Below are positions 43,428 to 51,520 of a DNA stretch of 64,000 bases, in pieces. Numbering within the stretch: position 1 is the first letter of the stretch; every line of letters begins with the position of its first letter. A program made the position numbers and the translations under genes. Under the pieces are notes generated by a model. It was not told where the DNA came from, ran no database searches, and was given only the letters and a program-made list of their open reading frames with translations. This DNA is from Poseidonocella sp. HB161398 (GTDB lineage Bacteria > Pseudomonadota > Alphaproteobacteria > Rhodobacterales > Rhodobacteraceae): assembly GCF_005870025.1 (NCBI RefSeq), contig NZ_VATA01000007.1, positions 1 to 64,000 of the forward strand, given 5' to 3'.

Positions 43428-44447
43428 ATGGAAAAGCTCTCCCGCATCGGCGGCCGGATCCTGCAGGCGATCCCTCCGGTCTTCGGCGTGATCGTCATCA
43501 CCTTCCTGCTGACCCGGGCGCTGCCCGGGGATCCGGCGGTGTTCTTCGCCGGGCTGATGGCCGATGACGACACCATCGCGCAGGTGCGGGCAGAGCTGGG
43601 GCTGGACCATCCGCTTCCGGTCCAGTTCCTCTTCTACATCCGGGATCTCGTCCAGGGGGATCTCGGAAACTCGCTCTCGACCGGCCGTCCGGTGCTGGAG
43701 GAGCTGGCGACCCGGCTTCCGGCCTCGCTGGAGCTGACCTTCGCCGGGCTCCTCTTCGCCATGGCCGTGGCGATCCCGCTGGGCGTGCTGGCGGCGACGC
43801 GGCCGGGCAGCTGGATCGACCATCTGTGCCGGGTGCTGGTGACGGCGGGGGTGTCGCTGCCGACCTTCTTCACCGGGCTCTTCCTGATCTACATCTTCTA
43901 CTACATCCTCGGCTGGGCGCCGTCGCCGCTGGGGCGGCTCGACTTCCTCTATCTCTCGCCGCCGCAGGTGACGGGGTTCTACACGATCGACGCGCTGCTG
44001 GCCGGCGACTGGGAGGTCTTCTGGGCCGCGCTGCGCCAGATGGTGCTGCCCGCCGTGACGCTCGGCCTCTTCGCGCTGGCGCCGATCGCGCGGATGACCC
44101 GCGCGGCGATGCTCTCGGCGCTTTCGGGCGACTATGTCCGCACCGCCCGCGCCAACGGGCTGCGCAGCGGCCGGGTGCTCTGGGTCTATGCCTTCCGCAA
44201 TGCCGCGCTGCCGGTGCTGACGACGCTGGGCATGGTCTTCTCCTTCCTCCTCGGCGCCAATGTGCTGGTCGAGAAGGTCTTCTCCTGGCCGGGCATCGGC
44301 TCCTACGCGATCGGCGCGCTGGTCGCCTCGGACTATGCCGCGGTGCAGGGCTTCGTCTTGTGCATGGCGCTGCTCTTCGTCGTCGTGAACCTCTTCATCG
44401 ACGTGATCCTCACCCTGATCGACCCGCGCGTCGGGCTGGAGAGCTGA
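43428..44447 (+). CDS. Oligopeptide-type ABC transporter permease (DppB-like)
   Basis: A 339-residue permease with six main helices. GGRILQAIPPVFGVIVITFLLTRALPGDPAVFFAG is the DppB N-terminus, and GDYVRTARANGLRSGRVLWVYAFRNAALPVLTTLGM carries the EAA loop that contacts the ATPase. Only 3 bp after the binding protein gene. Confidence 0.94.
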   Translation: MEKLSRIGGRILQAIPPVFGVIVITFLLTRALPGDPAVFFAGLMADDDTIAQVRAELGLDHPLPVQFLFYIRDLVQGDLGNSLSTGRPVLEELATRLPASLELTFAGLLFAMAVAIPLGVLAATRPGSWIDHLCRVLVTAGVSLPTFFTGLFLIYIFYYILGWAPSPLGRLDFLYLSPPQVTGFYTIDALLAGDWEVFWAALRQMVLPAVTLGLFALAPIARMTRAAMLSALSGDYVRTARANGLRSGRVLWVYAFRNAALPVLTTLGMVFSFLLGANVLVEKVFSWPGIGSYAIGALVASDYAAVQGFVLCMALLFVVVNLFIDVILTLIDPRVGLES

Positions 44448-44448
44448 G

Positions 44449-45291
44449 ATGGCCGCACTTGCCCGCTTCCGCTACACGGTCTCGGAGAACCCGCTGACCG
44501 TCATCGGCTTCGGCCTCTTCGCGCTCCTGGCGGCGATGGCGCTCTTCGGGCCGTGGATCGCGCCCTATGACCCGCTGGCCACCCGCGCGGTCAATGCGCT
44601 GCAGCCGCCGACGCTGGCGCATCCCTTCGGCACCGACCATCTGGGCCGCGACGTCCTCTCGCGCGTGATCGTCGCCGCGCGGCTGGATCTGGGCATCGCC
44701 TTCTCGGCGGTGGCGCTGTCCTTCGCCATCGGCTCGGCGCTCGGCTGCCTCGCGGGCTTCCGCGGCGGCTGGACCGACCGGATCGTCGGGCGCTTCTCCG
44801 ACACGATCATGGCCTTCCCGCTTTTCGTGCTGGCCATGGGCGTGGTCGCGACCATGGGCAATACCGTGCAGAACGTGATCTACGCCACCGCGGTCATCAA
44901 CCTGCCCTTCTACATCCGCGTCGCCCGGGCCGAGGTCGCGGTGCGCCGCAATGCGGGCTTCGTCCAGGCGGCGCGGCTCTCGGGCGCCTCGGATCTGCGG
45001 ATCCTCGCCACCCAGCTTTTCCCCAACGTGCTGCCGCCGATGATGGTGCAGATCTCGCTGAACCTCGGATGGGCGATCCTGAACGCGGCCGGGCTCAGCT
45101 TCATCGGGCTCGGCGTCCGCCCGCCCGCCGCCGAATGGGGCATCATGGTCGCCGAGGGCGCCAGCTACATCGTCTCGGGCGAATGGTGGCTCGCGCTCTT
45201 CCCCGGCGCGGCGCTGATGCTCGCCGTCTTCTGCTTCAACCTGATGGGGGACGGCCTGCGCGACATGGTCGACCCCACCCGCCGGACATGA
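44449..45291 (+). CDS. Oligopeptide-type ABC transporter permease (DppC-like)
   Basis: A 280-residue permease: APYDPLATRAVNALQPPTLAHPFGTDHLGRDVLSRVIVAARLDLGIAFSAVALSFAIGSALG is the DppC hallmark, followed by the EAA loop RRNAGFVQAARLSGASDLRILATQLFPNVLPPMMV. One base after dppB-like. The ATPase gene overlaps its stop. Confidence 0.94.
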   Translation: MAALARFRYTVSENPLTVIGFGLFALLAAMALFGPWIAPYDPLATRAVNALQPPTLAHPFGTDHLGRDVLSRVIVAARLDLGIAFSAVALSFAIGSALGCLAGFRGGWTDRIVGRFSDTIMAFPLFVLAMGVVATMGNTVQNVIYATAVINLPFYIRVARAEVAVRRNAGFVQAARLSGASDLRILATQLFPNVLPPMMVQISLNLGWAILNAAGLSFIGLGVRPPAAEWGIMVAEGASYIVSGEWWLALFPGAALMLAVFCFNLMGDGLRDMVDPTRRT

Positions 45292-46973
45292 GGCCCGCCA
45301 TGGCACCGCTCCTGAAAGTCGAGACCCTGTCGATCGCCTTCCGGACCCGCAAGGGCGAGGTCCAGGCCCTGCACGAAGTCAGCTTCGAGGTCGCCCCGGG
45401 CGAGGTGGTCGGCGTCGTCGGGGAAAGCGGCTCGGGCAAGTCGGTCAGCGCCTATACCGTGATCGGGCTTCTCGACCAGGCCGGGCGCGTCACCCATGGC
45501 GGCGTCGAATATGACGGCAAGCCGGTCAAGGGACGCGAGCGGGAGCTGCGCGGCCGCGAGATCTCGATGATCTTCCAGAACCCGCGCGCCGCGCTGAACC
45601 CGATCATGACCGTCGGCCAGCAGATCGGCGACGTGCTGAAGCGCCACGGGCTGGCCGGGCGGACGGATGCGAAGGCCAAGGCGATCGACCTGCTGCGCCA
45701 GGTGAAGATCAACGACCCCGAGGAACGCTACGCCGCCTATCCCTACGAGCTGTCGGGGGGCATGTGCCAGCGGGTGATGATCGCCCTGGCGCTGGCCTGC
45801 TCGCCGCGGCTGCTGATCGCCGACGAGCCGACCACCGGGCTCGACGTGACCACGCAGAAGGCGACGATGGATCTGGTGCGGGAGCTGACCCGCGAACGCG
45901 GCATGTCGGTGGTGCTGATCACCCATGACCTCGGCATGGCCGCCGCGTATTGCGACCGGATCGTGGTGATGGAGAAGGGCCATGTGGTGGAGCGCGCGCC
46001 AGTCGCCCAGCTCTTCACCAATCCCCAGCACCCCTATACAAGGAAGCTGATCGCCGCCTCGCCGGGGCCGCGCTCGGAGCTGGCGGACCTGACCGGCGGG
46101 CTGCCCGAGGCGCCGCCCTCGATCGCCCCGCCGAAGAAGCGCGCGCCGGGGCCGGAGCGGCTTCTGGAAGTGGTCGACCTGGTCAAGGAATTCCCGCGCC
46201 GCGGCGGCGGGCTTTTCGCGAAGAAGCCCGCGCCCTTCCGCGCGGTCGACGGGATCGGCTTCCAGATGATGCGCGGCGAGAGCCTCGGGCTGGTGGGCGA
46301 GTCGGGCTGCGGCAAGTCCACCACCTCCTCGATCATCGCGCGGCTGCAGGACGCGACCAGCGGCTCGGTCGTCTTCGACGGGCAGGACATCGTCCAGCAC
46401 CCTTCCGCCCGCTTCGCCCGCATGCCCGAACGCGGCCGCATCCAGATGGTCTTCCAGGACGCGCATGACAGCCTCGATCCGCGCTGGTCGGCGGCCGAGG
46501 CCATCGCCCAGCCCCTGCGCCGCATCTCGGGGATGCGCGACGGCGGCGAGATCGCGCGCAAGGTCGCCGAGCTGGCCGAGATGGCCGGGCTGCCCGCGAA
46601 CCTCCTGACGCGCTATCCCCATCAGCTTTCCGGCGGGCAGAAGGCGCGGGTCGGCATCGCGCGCGCCATCGCCACCGACCCGCTGCTCCTGATCCTCGAC
46701 GAGCCGACCTCGGCGCTCGACGTCTCGGTGCAGGCGGTGGTGCTGCAGCTACTCGACCGGCTGCGGCGCGAGCTGGGGATGAGCTATATCTTCGTCAGCC
46801 ACGACCTGAACGTGGTGCGGCTGCTCTGCGAGCGGGTCATCGTGATGAACCGCGGCCGGATCGTCGAGACCGGCACCGCCGAGCAGGTGCTGCATGCGCC
46901 GCAGGACGCCTATACGCAGAAGCTGGTCTCGGCGATCCCGCATTTCGAGCCGGAGAAGCTGCGCGCCTCCTGA
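45288..46973 (+). CDS. Oligopeptide-type ABC transporter ATPase, DppD-DppF fusion
   Basis: A 561-residue protein with two nucleotide-binding domains in one chain, replacing separate DppD and DppF. Domain 1: Walker A GESGSGKS, signature ELSGGMCQRVMIALALAC, Walker B LLIADEPTTGLD, and the oligopeptide C-terminal QHPYTRKLIAASPG. Domain 2 begins near residue 285: Walker A GESGCGKST, signature QLSGGQKARVGIARAIA, Walker [16 protein letters not shown] at 45288 overlaps the previous stop (ATGA); an in-frame ATG at 45300 (MAPLLKVE) is also possible. It ends the atzF-transporter operon and converges on the DUF1116 gene. Confidence 0.93.
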   Translation: MRPAMAPLLKVETLSIAFRTRKGEVQALHEVSFEVAPGEVVGVVGESGSGKSVSAYTVIGLLDQAGRVTHGGVEYDGKPVKGRERELRGREISMIFQNPRAALNPIMTVGQQIGDVLKRHGLAGRTDAKAKAIDLLRQVKINDPEERYAAYPYELSGGMCQRVMIALALACSPRLLIADEPTTGLDVTTQKATMDLVRELTRERGMSVVLITHDLGMAAAYCDRIVVMEKGHVVERAPVAQLFTNPQHPYTRKLIAASPGPRSELADLTGGLPEAPPSIAPPKKRAPGPERLLEVVDLVKEFPRRGGGLFAKKPAPFRAVDGIGFQMMRGESLGLVGESGCGKSTTSSIIARLQDATSGSVVFDGQDIVQHPSARFARMPERGRIQMVFQDAHDSLDPRWSAAEAIAQPLRRISGMRDGGEIARKVAELAEMAGLPANLLTRYPHQLSGGQKARVGIARAIATDPLLLILDEPTSALDVSVQAVVLQLLDRLRRELGMSYIFVSHDLNVVRLLCERVIVMNRGRIVETGTAEQVLHAPQDAYTQKLVSAIPHFEPEKLRAS

Positions 46974-46987
46974 CGCAGCCCCCCGGG

Positions 46988-48082
46988 TCACGCCGCGGCC
47001 GGCTCCGCGGGCCAGGGGGCGAGCCCGCGCCCGACAAGCCCTTCGCCGCCCGCGCCCAGCATCGCCAGCATGATGCCGGGATGGGCGGCGGTCGCGGCCG
47101 CCGGCAGGCCGAGAAGGATGTCCTCCGGCAGATCGGGATGGGCGGCGAAGAAGGCCTCGGACGGGGCGAAGCGCTCCGCCGGGTGGAAGGGCGCCAGCGC
47201 CCCGGCCAGAGCCGGAGCATGGCGCAGAACCGGACCGCCCAGCCCGAGCGCGTCGATCACCGCGCTGTCGCCGATCGCCGGCAGCACCTCCGCCGCGCCG
47301 CCATCCATCCGCGGCCCGACCGGGGGCAGGGCAGGGGCGCGGTGCCAGCGGGACGGATCCTCCGAGGTCTTCCAGCCGAACTCGACGCCATTGCCCCCGG
47401 CCGCGATCACCATCGGCACCGGATTGGCGGCCGCCGCGGCCGAAAGCATCGCCGCCGCCGCCGCCATCACCGGGTTCAGCGCGAAAAGCGGCGTCCGGGC
47501 ATAGTCCCCGGCCGCGCCCCCGAGCCCCAGCCGGTCCGCCAGAAGCGCCGTCATCGCAGCGACCGAGCCATGCAGGTCGTCCCCCGCGCCGAGCGCCTCC
47601 GCCATCAGCGGCAAGAGCGCGATCCCGCCCGAAAGCGCCCGGTCGAGCGGTGCAGCCAGCGCCTGCATCTCGGCGATCCGCGCCGCCTGCGCCGCCGGCT
47701 CCGCTGCGCCGAAGCGCAGCGCGCCCGGCAGCGGGCCGTCATTCACCGGCGACAGCGCGACGGCCTCCCCGGCCTCGGCGCGCAGCACCGGCATCGCGGG
47801 CGAGACCACGCAGGCCAGCGGCGTGACCACCCCGTGATCCTGCGCCGGCAGGACCGGGATCCGCCCCTCTGCCAGCATCGCCGCCGCGGCGTCGGGCGTC
47901 TCTGCCCAGCCCTCGGCGAGGATCGCGGCAATGGCGGCGTTCCGCACCGGCACCGGACAGTTCGCCGGACTGGCATAGCCCGGCCCGGCATGAAGCAGCG
48001 CCCGCGCGGGCAGTTCGGGCCGCGCCTCTGCAAGCGGCAGGCAGCCGGTCAGGCGCGGCGCGATTCCGTCCCAGATCGTCAT
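46988..48082 (-). CDS. DUF1116 protein (AllG/YlbE-like), stand-alone
   Basis: A 364-residue protein of DUF1116. LLHAGPGYASPANCPVPVRNAAIAAILAEGWA, LPAQDHGVVTPLACVVSPAMPVLRAEAG, VIAAGGNGVEFGWKTSEDPSRWHRAPALPPVG and IGDSAVIDALGLGG follow the family. In E. coli, YlbE (AllG) is one of three subunits of oxamate carbamoyltransferase with FdrA (AllF) and YlbF (AllH). Here neither partner is adjacent, and the protein is shorter than the usual 420-470 residues. It is 3 bp after the AtzH-like gene, in a two-gene operon. A carbamoyl-transfer or carbamoyl-hydrolysis role is inferred from family and neighbours; activity as a single subunit is undescribed as far as I know. Confidence 0.75.
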   Translation of the reverse strand: MTIWDGIAPRLTGCLPLAEARPELPARALLHAGPGYASPANCPVPVRNAAIAAILAEGWAETPDAAAAMLAEGRIPVLPAQDHGVVTPLACVVSPAMPVLRAEAGEAVALSPVNDGPLPGALRFGAAEPAAQAARIAEMQALAAPLDRALSGGIALLPLMAEALGAGDDLHGSVAAMTALLADRLGLGGAAGDYARTPLFALNPVMAAAAAMLSAAAAANPVPMVIAAGGNGVEFGWKTSEDPSRWHRAPALPPVGPRMDGGAAEVLPAIGDSAVIDALGLGGPVLRHAPALAGALAPFHPAERFAPSEAFFAAHPDLPEDILLGLPAAATAAHPGIMLAMLGAGGEGLVGRGLAPWPAEPAAA

Positions 48083-48085
48083 TTT

Positions 48086-48472
48086 TCAGCCCTCCATCAG
48101 CGAGACATGGGCGGCGACGATCTTCCAGCCCTCGGGGAAGCGCACCCAGGACTGGGTCTGCCGCCCGGTCCGCGGGCTGCCCTCGCGGGTGAATTCGGTG
48201 CAGGCGGTGCCGAATTCCGTGCCGAAGGTGGTCAGCACGGTGTTCTGCAGGCTGCGGTCGAGCCCCTTGGAGGGCCGCGCCGCGCGGAAGGCGCGGATCG
48301 CCTCGATGCCGTAGAGATTCTCGCCCGCGCCCAGCCGCACCGTCAGGCTGTCGTGCCAGAAGAGATCGTCCATCTCCTCCAGCAGGTTGCCGGTCAGCGC
48401 GCGCTCGTAGCGGGCAAAGGCGGCGGCCAGCCCCTCCAGCGTTTCGGGGTCGTTGATGACGGTCGCGTCCAT
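48086..48472 (-). CDS. atzH: AtzH-like protein (DUF3225, SnoaL-like fold)
   Basis: A 128-residue NTF2-like protein. FARYERALTGNLLEEMDDLFWHDSLTVRLGAGENLYGIEAIRAFRAARPSKGLDRSLQN is the DUF3225/AtzH signature, ending in GRQTQSWVRFPEGWKIVAAHVSLM. In cyanuric acid degradation AtzH is a decarboxylating amidohydrolase that converts 1,3-dicarboxyurea to allophanate, the substrate of AtzF; an AtzF-like enzyme is encoded 8 kb away in the same cluster. First gene of a two-gene operon, divergent from the cyclic amidohydrolase at 48648. Confidence 0.85.
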   Translation of the reverse strand: MDATVINDPETLEGLAAAFARYERALTGNLLEEMDDLFWHDSLTVRLGAGENLYGIEAIRAFRAARPSKGLDRSLQNTVLTTFGTEFGTACTEFTREGSPRTGRQTQSWVRFPEGWKIVAAHVSLMEG

Positions 48473-48524
48473 AAGCGGTCCTTGTCGGAGTGATAAGCTT
48501 TCCTGTCTTGAAATGGCAGGATAG

Positions 48525-48536
48525 TCAGTCTACTGA
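48525..48536. promoter_or_regulatory. TCAGT-CT-ACTGA palindrome in the atzH/amidohydrolase promoter
   Basis: A perfect 5-2-5 inverted repeat in the 175-bp divergent promoter, 53 bp upstream of the AtzH-like start. It shares TCAGTCTAC(A/T)G with the molybdenum hydroxylase promoter at 38886-38896, suggesting one regulator acts on both units. Confidence 0.55.
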
Positions 48537-48647
48537 TGAATTCAAGAAGATGCCGCGGAAACGCATGAATTGACATTGCAGTCAGGCTCTTGCTGCCTGT
48601 CCCGTAAGCGTTCCTGCCGTGGTTTCCGTGCAATAAGAGGTATATAG

Positions 48648-49904
48648 ATGAAACAGGGATACGATACGGTTCTCAAGGGCGGCCGGGTGATCGACACGGC
48701 GACCGGACGGGACGGGATCTTCGATGTGGCTGTCGCGGACGGCAAGATCGCGGCGATCGGCGCGGATATCGCGGCGGACGGGGCCGAGGTGATCGACGCG
48801 GCGGGCAAGATCGTCACCGCCGGGATGATCGACACCCATGGCCATGTCTACCAGCATGTCACCGGCAAGTTCGGGCTGAACCCCGACATGGTCGGCGTGC
48901 GCTCGGGCGTGACCACGATCATCGACCAGGGCGGGCCCTCCTGCATGACGCTGGGCGGGTTCAAGCACTATCTCGACCAGAGCTCGAAGACCAAGCTCTA
49001 CTGCTTCATCTCCGCCTATCTCGTGGGCGGGCTCGAAGGCCACATGTATCCCGATCTCTACGGCCCCCACGGCGTCAATGCCGAGCATACGGTGCGGGTC
49101 GGCAAGGAGAATCTCGACATCGTCCGCGGCGTGAAGGCCCATGCCGAGATCGGCGGCCAGTCGCGCTGGGGCATGGAGGTCATCAAGATCGGCAAGCAGA
49201 TCTCGAAGGAGCTGGGCCTGCCGCTCTACATCCATCTCGGCCAGCTCTGGCCCTCGCTGGAGGAAGGCCCGGTGCCCGATCCCGACGAGCTGATCCGCGA
49301 GCTGGTGCCGATCATGGAAGAGGGCGACATGCTTGCCCACCCGTTCACCCGCCATCCCGGCGGCTTCGTCTCCGAAGAGGGCGAAGTCCATCCGATCGTC
49401 TTCGAGGCGATCGCCCGCGGCGTGCGCGTCGATGTCGGCCATGGCTCGCATTTCAGCTTCGAAGTGGCGAAGAAGGTGCTGGACAGCGGCATCAAGCCCT
49501 TCACGCTGGGCGCCGACATGCACGGCTTCAACGTCACCGTGCCGCCCGAGGGGCTGCAGAAGGACGTGCGCGAGTCGAACCCGTTCTTCGGCGCCGCGCC
49601 CTTCAACCTGACCGTCGCGATGACCGAGCTGATGACGCTGGGCATGTCGCTGAACGACGTGGTGGCGACCGTCACCGAGAACCCGGCCAGCGTCCTGGGC
49701 AAGTCCGACGAGCTGGGCTCGCTGCAGGTCGGGCGCGCGGCGGATATCTCGGTGCTGGAGATCCTTGACGGCCGCTTCAAGCTCTTCGACAATTCCGGCG
49801 TCGAGGTGGTGACCGACAAGCTGGTCCGCCCGGTGATGTGCCTGAAGAACGGCGAGAGCTTCGAGGCGGACTCGCCGCTGATCCCCGATCCGGTTCTCGC
49901 CTGA
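48648..49904 (+). CDS. Amidohydrolase/deacetylase family metallohydrolase (dihydroorotase-like)
   Basis: A 418-residue amidohydrolase-superfamily enzyme. N-terminal beta domain YDTVLKGGRVIDTATGRDGIFDVAVADGKIAAIG; HxH metal motif in MIDTHGHVYQHV (residues about 62-73); the probable carboxylated Lys in RGVKAHAEIGG; metal His in LPLYIHLGQ and DMLAHPFTRHPGG; catalytic Asp in PFTLGADMHG. This branch acts on cyclic amides, N-acyl amino acids or related substrates. It faces the AtzH-like operon across a shared promoter, so ring opening of a cyclic amide or ureide is the leading guess. AGAGG precedes the ATG. Confidence 0.87.
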   Translation: MKQGYDTVLKGGRVIDTATGRDGIFDVAVADGKIAAIGADIAADGAEVIDAAGKIVTAGMIDTHGHVYQHVTGKFGLNPDMVGVRSGVTTIIDQGGPSCMTLGGFKHYLDQSSKTKLYCFISAYLVGGLEGHMYPDLYGPHGVNAEHTVRVGKENLDIVRGVKAHAEIGGQSRWGMEVIKIGKQISKELGLPLYIHLGQLWPSLEEGPVPDPDELIRELVPIMEEGDMLAHPFTRHPGGFVSEEGEVHPIVFEAIARGVRVDVGHGSHFSFEVAKKVLDSGIKPFTLGADMHGFNVTVPPEGLQKDVRESNPFFGAAPFNLTVAMTELMTLGMSLNDVVATVTENPASVLGKSDELGSLQVGRAADISVLEILDGRFKLFDNSGVEVVTDKLVRPVMCLKNGESFEADSPLIPDPVLA

Positions 49905-49938
49905 CTCTGGGCCTGATCCTGCGCCTGGGCTCGCGGGC

Positions 49939-50301
49939 TCAGGTGAAGTCCCAGACCTTCTTCGCGCCGTCCGGCGGGTTCTGCCGGACGGCGTCGGCGT
50001 CCACCTCGACACGGTCCCCGGCGATCCGCGCCGGGTAGAGCCTCAGGTCGTCGACCCGCCACCCGGCCGAGACCTTGCCGGTCGACAGGTCGAAGCGGGC
50101 GAAATGGCGGGGGCAGTGCAGCTCGCAGCCCTCGACCTTGCCGCCCTGAAGCGAGGCCTTGTCATGCGGGCAGAGACTCTGGAAGGCGCGCGGCTGGCCG
50201 TCGACCAGCGCCAGGGCGATCACCTGCCCGTCGATGCGCGCGGGCGTGACCAGGCCCGGGCGCAGCGCCTCGAGCGGCAGGACATCGCGGAAATCGGCCA
50301 T
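49939..50301 (-). CDS. Rieske-type [2Fe-2S] ferredoxin
   Basis: A 120-residue ferredoxin with CPH (CxH) in LCPHDKASLQGG and HCPRHFARFDLSTG (CxxH), the two halves of a Rieske site as in BphF/HcaC-type ferredoxins. No oxygenase alpha subunit lies next to it; the nearest Rieske oxygenase (61018) already has its own fused-ferredoxin reductase. It has its own strong sigma-70 promoter, so it is a single-gene unit. Possible partner: the molybdenum hydroxylase or an oxygenase elsewhere. Confidence 0.87.
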   Translation of the reverse strand: MADFRDVLPLEALRPGLVTPARIDGQVIALALVDGQPRAFQSLCPHDKASLQGGKVEGCELHCPRHFARFDLSTGKVSAGWRVDDLRLYPARIAGDRVEVDADAVRQNPPDGAKKVWDFT

Positions 50302-50337
50302 GGGGAGGGTCCTTTCCTCTGCCTGGGAGTCGGCATC

Positions 50338-50381
50338 ATTATATAGCGTTCACAATGGCTTGCAAGGCGAACCTAAGGTTC
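50338..50381 (-). promoter_or_regulatory. Sigma-70 promoter and palindrome upstream of the Rieske ferredoxin gene
   Basis: On the minus strand, -35 TTGCAA (50360-50365) and -10 TATAAT (50338-50343) are spaced 16 bp, a near-consensus promoter rare in this GC-rich window. Just upstream is GAACC-TAA-GGTTC (50369-50381), a perfect inverted repeat placed for an activator or repressor. Confidence 0.65.
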
Positions 50382-50389
50382 TTACCGGC

Positions 50390-51424
50390 TCAGTCGCGCG
50401 GCGGCAGCATCACCCCCACGGCCATCGCGTCCTCATCCGGCGCGGCGCGGGCGCGGCGGTATTCGGCCGGGGTGATGCCGCGTTCGGCGCGCAGCGTCCG
50501 CGTCAGGTGCGAGGCGTCGCAGAACCCGCAGGAGAGCGCGATATCCGCCACGGTCGCCTCGGTCTCGCGCAGCCGGACCAGCGCGCGCTCGAGCCTCAGA
50601 TCGAGATAGACCTTCAGCGGCGTCTGCCGCAGATCGGCGAGGAAGCGGCGCTCCAGCGTGCGCCGCGCCACGCCGAGCGCGGCGGCGATCTCGCCCACCG
50701 GCAGCGGCATCTCGATATGCTGCTGCATCCGCAGGACCGCGCGGCGCACCAGCGGGTCGCTGGCGCGGCGGCTGAGCTGCTGGCCCGGCTGCGGCCGCTC
50801 GCCCTCCAGCGCCTCGTCGATCATCATGATGTTCAGGCTCTTGATCGCCGCCGACTGGCCGACATGGCGCTGCACGAGGAAGGCGGCCAGATGCGCCGCG
50901 CCATGCCCGCCCGAACAGGTCAGCCGGTCGCGGTCGATGACGAAGATCTGGTCCGAGACCGGGCGCTCGGACTCGAAGCGCTCCAGGAAATCCTGGTGGT
51001 GGAACCAGCTGACGCAGCAGCGGTAGCCCGCGAGCAGCCCGGCCTCCTGCAGGATGAAGACCCCGGTGCAGAGCCCGGCAATCGGCACGCCCGCGGCGGC
51101 GCGCGCCTTGAGGAAGGCCAGCATTGGCTGCGACAGCGCCGCGCGGTCGCCCATGATGCCGCCGACCACGACGATGTAGTCGAACTCGCCCGCGTCGCGC
51201 AGTCGCCGGTCGGGCTCCACCCGCACGCCGCAGCTGGAGCGGACATTCTCCATCGTGTCCGACAGCACCGACCAGTCGCATAGAATCGGCCGCGACTGGT
51301 CCGCCTCGTCCGCGGCCAGCCGCAGCACGTCGACGAAATTCGCGAAAGCCGAGAGCGTGAAGCGGTCGGCAAGAAGAAACGCGACACGCAGGCGCTTCCT
51401 GGATGGGGCAATCGGCATGGCCAT
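50390..51424 (-). CDS. GlxA/GbdR-like AraC family regulator
   Basis: A 344-residue regulator with a DJ-1/PfpI-type amidotransferase-like N-terminal domain (RVAFLLADRFTLSAFANFVDVLRLA, IVVVGGIMGD, IAGLCTGVFILQEAGLLAGYRCCVSW with the nucleophile-elbow Cys) and a C-terminal AraC double HTH (IEMPLPVGEIAAALGVARRTLERRFLADLRQTPLKVYLDLRLERALVRLRETEATVADIALSCGFCDASHLTRTLRAERGITPAEYRR). GbdR, the glycine betaine/dimethylglycine sensor of Pseudomonas, has this architecture. It is divergent from soxB, 96 bp apart, which strongly suggests control of soxBDAG-glyA-sdaA. The ATG at 51424 or 51418 is the start. Confidence 0.88.
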   Translation of the reverse strand: MAMPIAPSRKRLRVAFLLADRFTLSAFANFVDVLRLAADEADQSRPILCDWSVLSDTMENVRSSCGVRVEPDRRLRDAGEFDYIVVVGGIMGDRAALSQPMLAFLKARAAAGVPIAGLCTGVFILQEAGLLAGYRCCVSWFHHQDFLERFESERPVSDQIFVIDRDRLTCSGGHGAAHLAAFLVQRHVGQSAAIKSLNIMMIDEALEGERPQPGQQLSRRASDPLVRRAVLRMQQHIEMPLPVGEIAAALGVARRTLERRFLADLRQTPLKVYLDLRLERALVRLRETEATVADIALSCGFCDASHLTRTLRAERGITPAEYRRARAAPDEDAMAVGVMLPPRD

Positions 51425-51520
51425 GACGCGATTCTGCTTTCCCGCTGTCGTTTTCCTCCAATCGCATCTTTGCACCGGGAACTATTCTCCGTCTACTCCT
51501 CCGTAGAAGGCTACCCCGAC

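Noticed and set aside
51488-51499. TCCGTCTACTCC upstream of soxB as a third copy of the shared TCAGTCTAC motif
   Set aside because: Only 9 of 12 positions match and the palindrome half-sites are not kept, so chance resemblance is likely.
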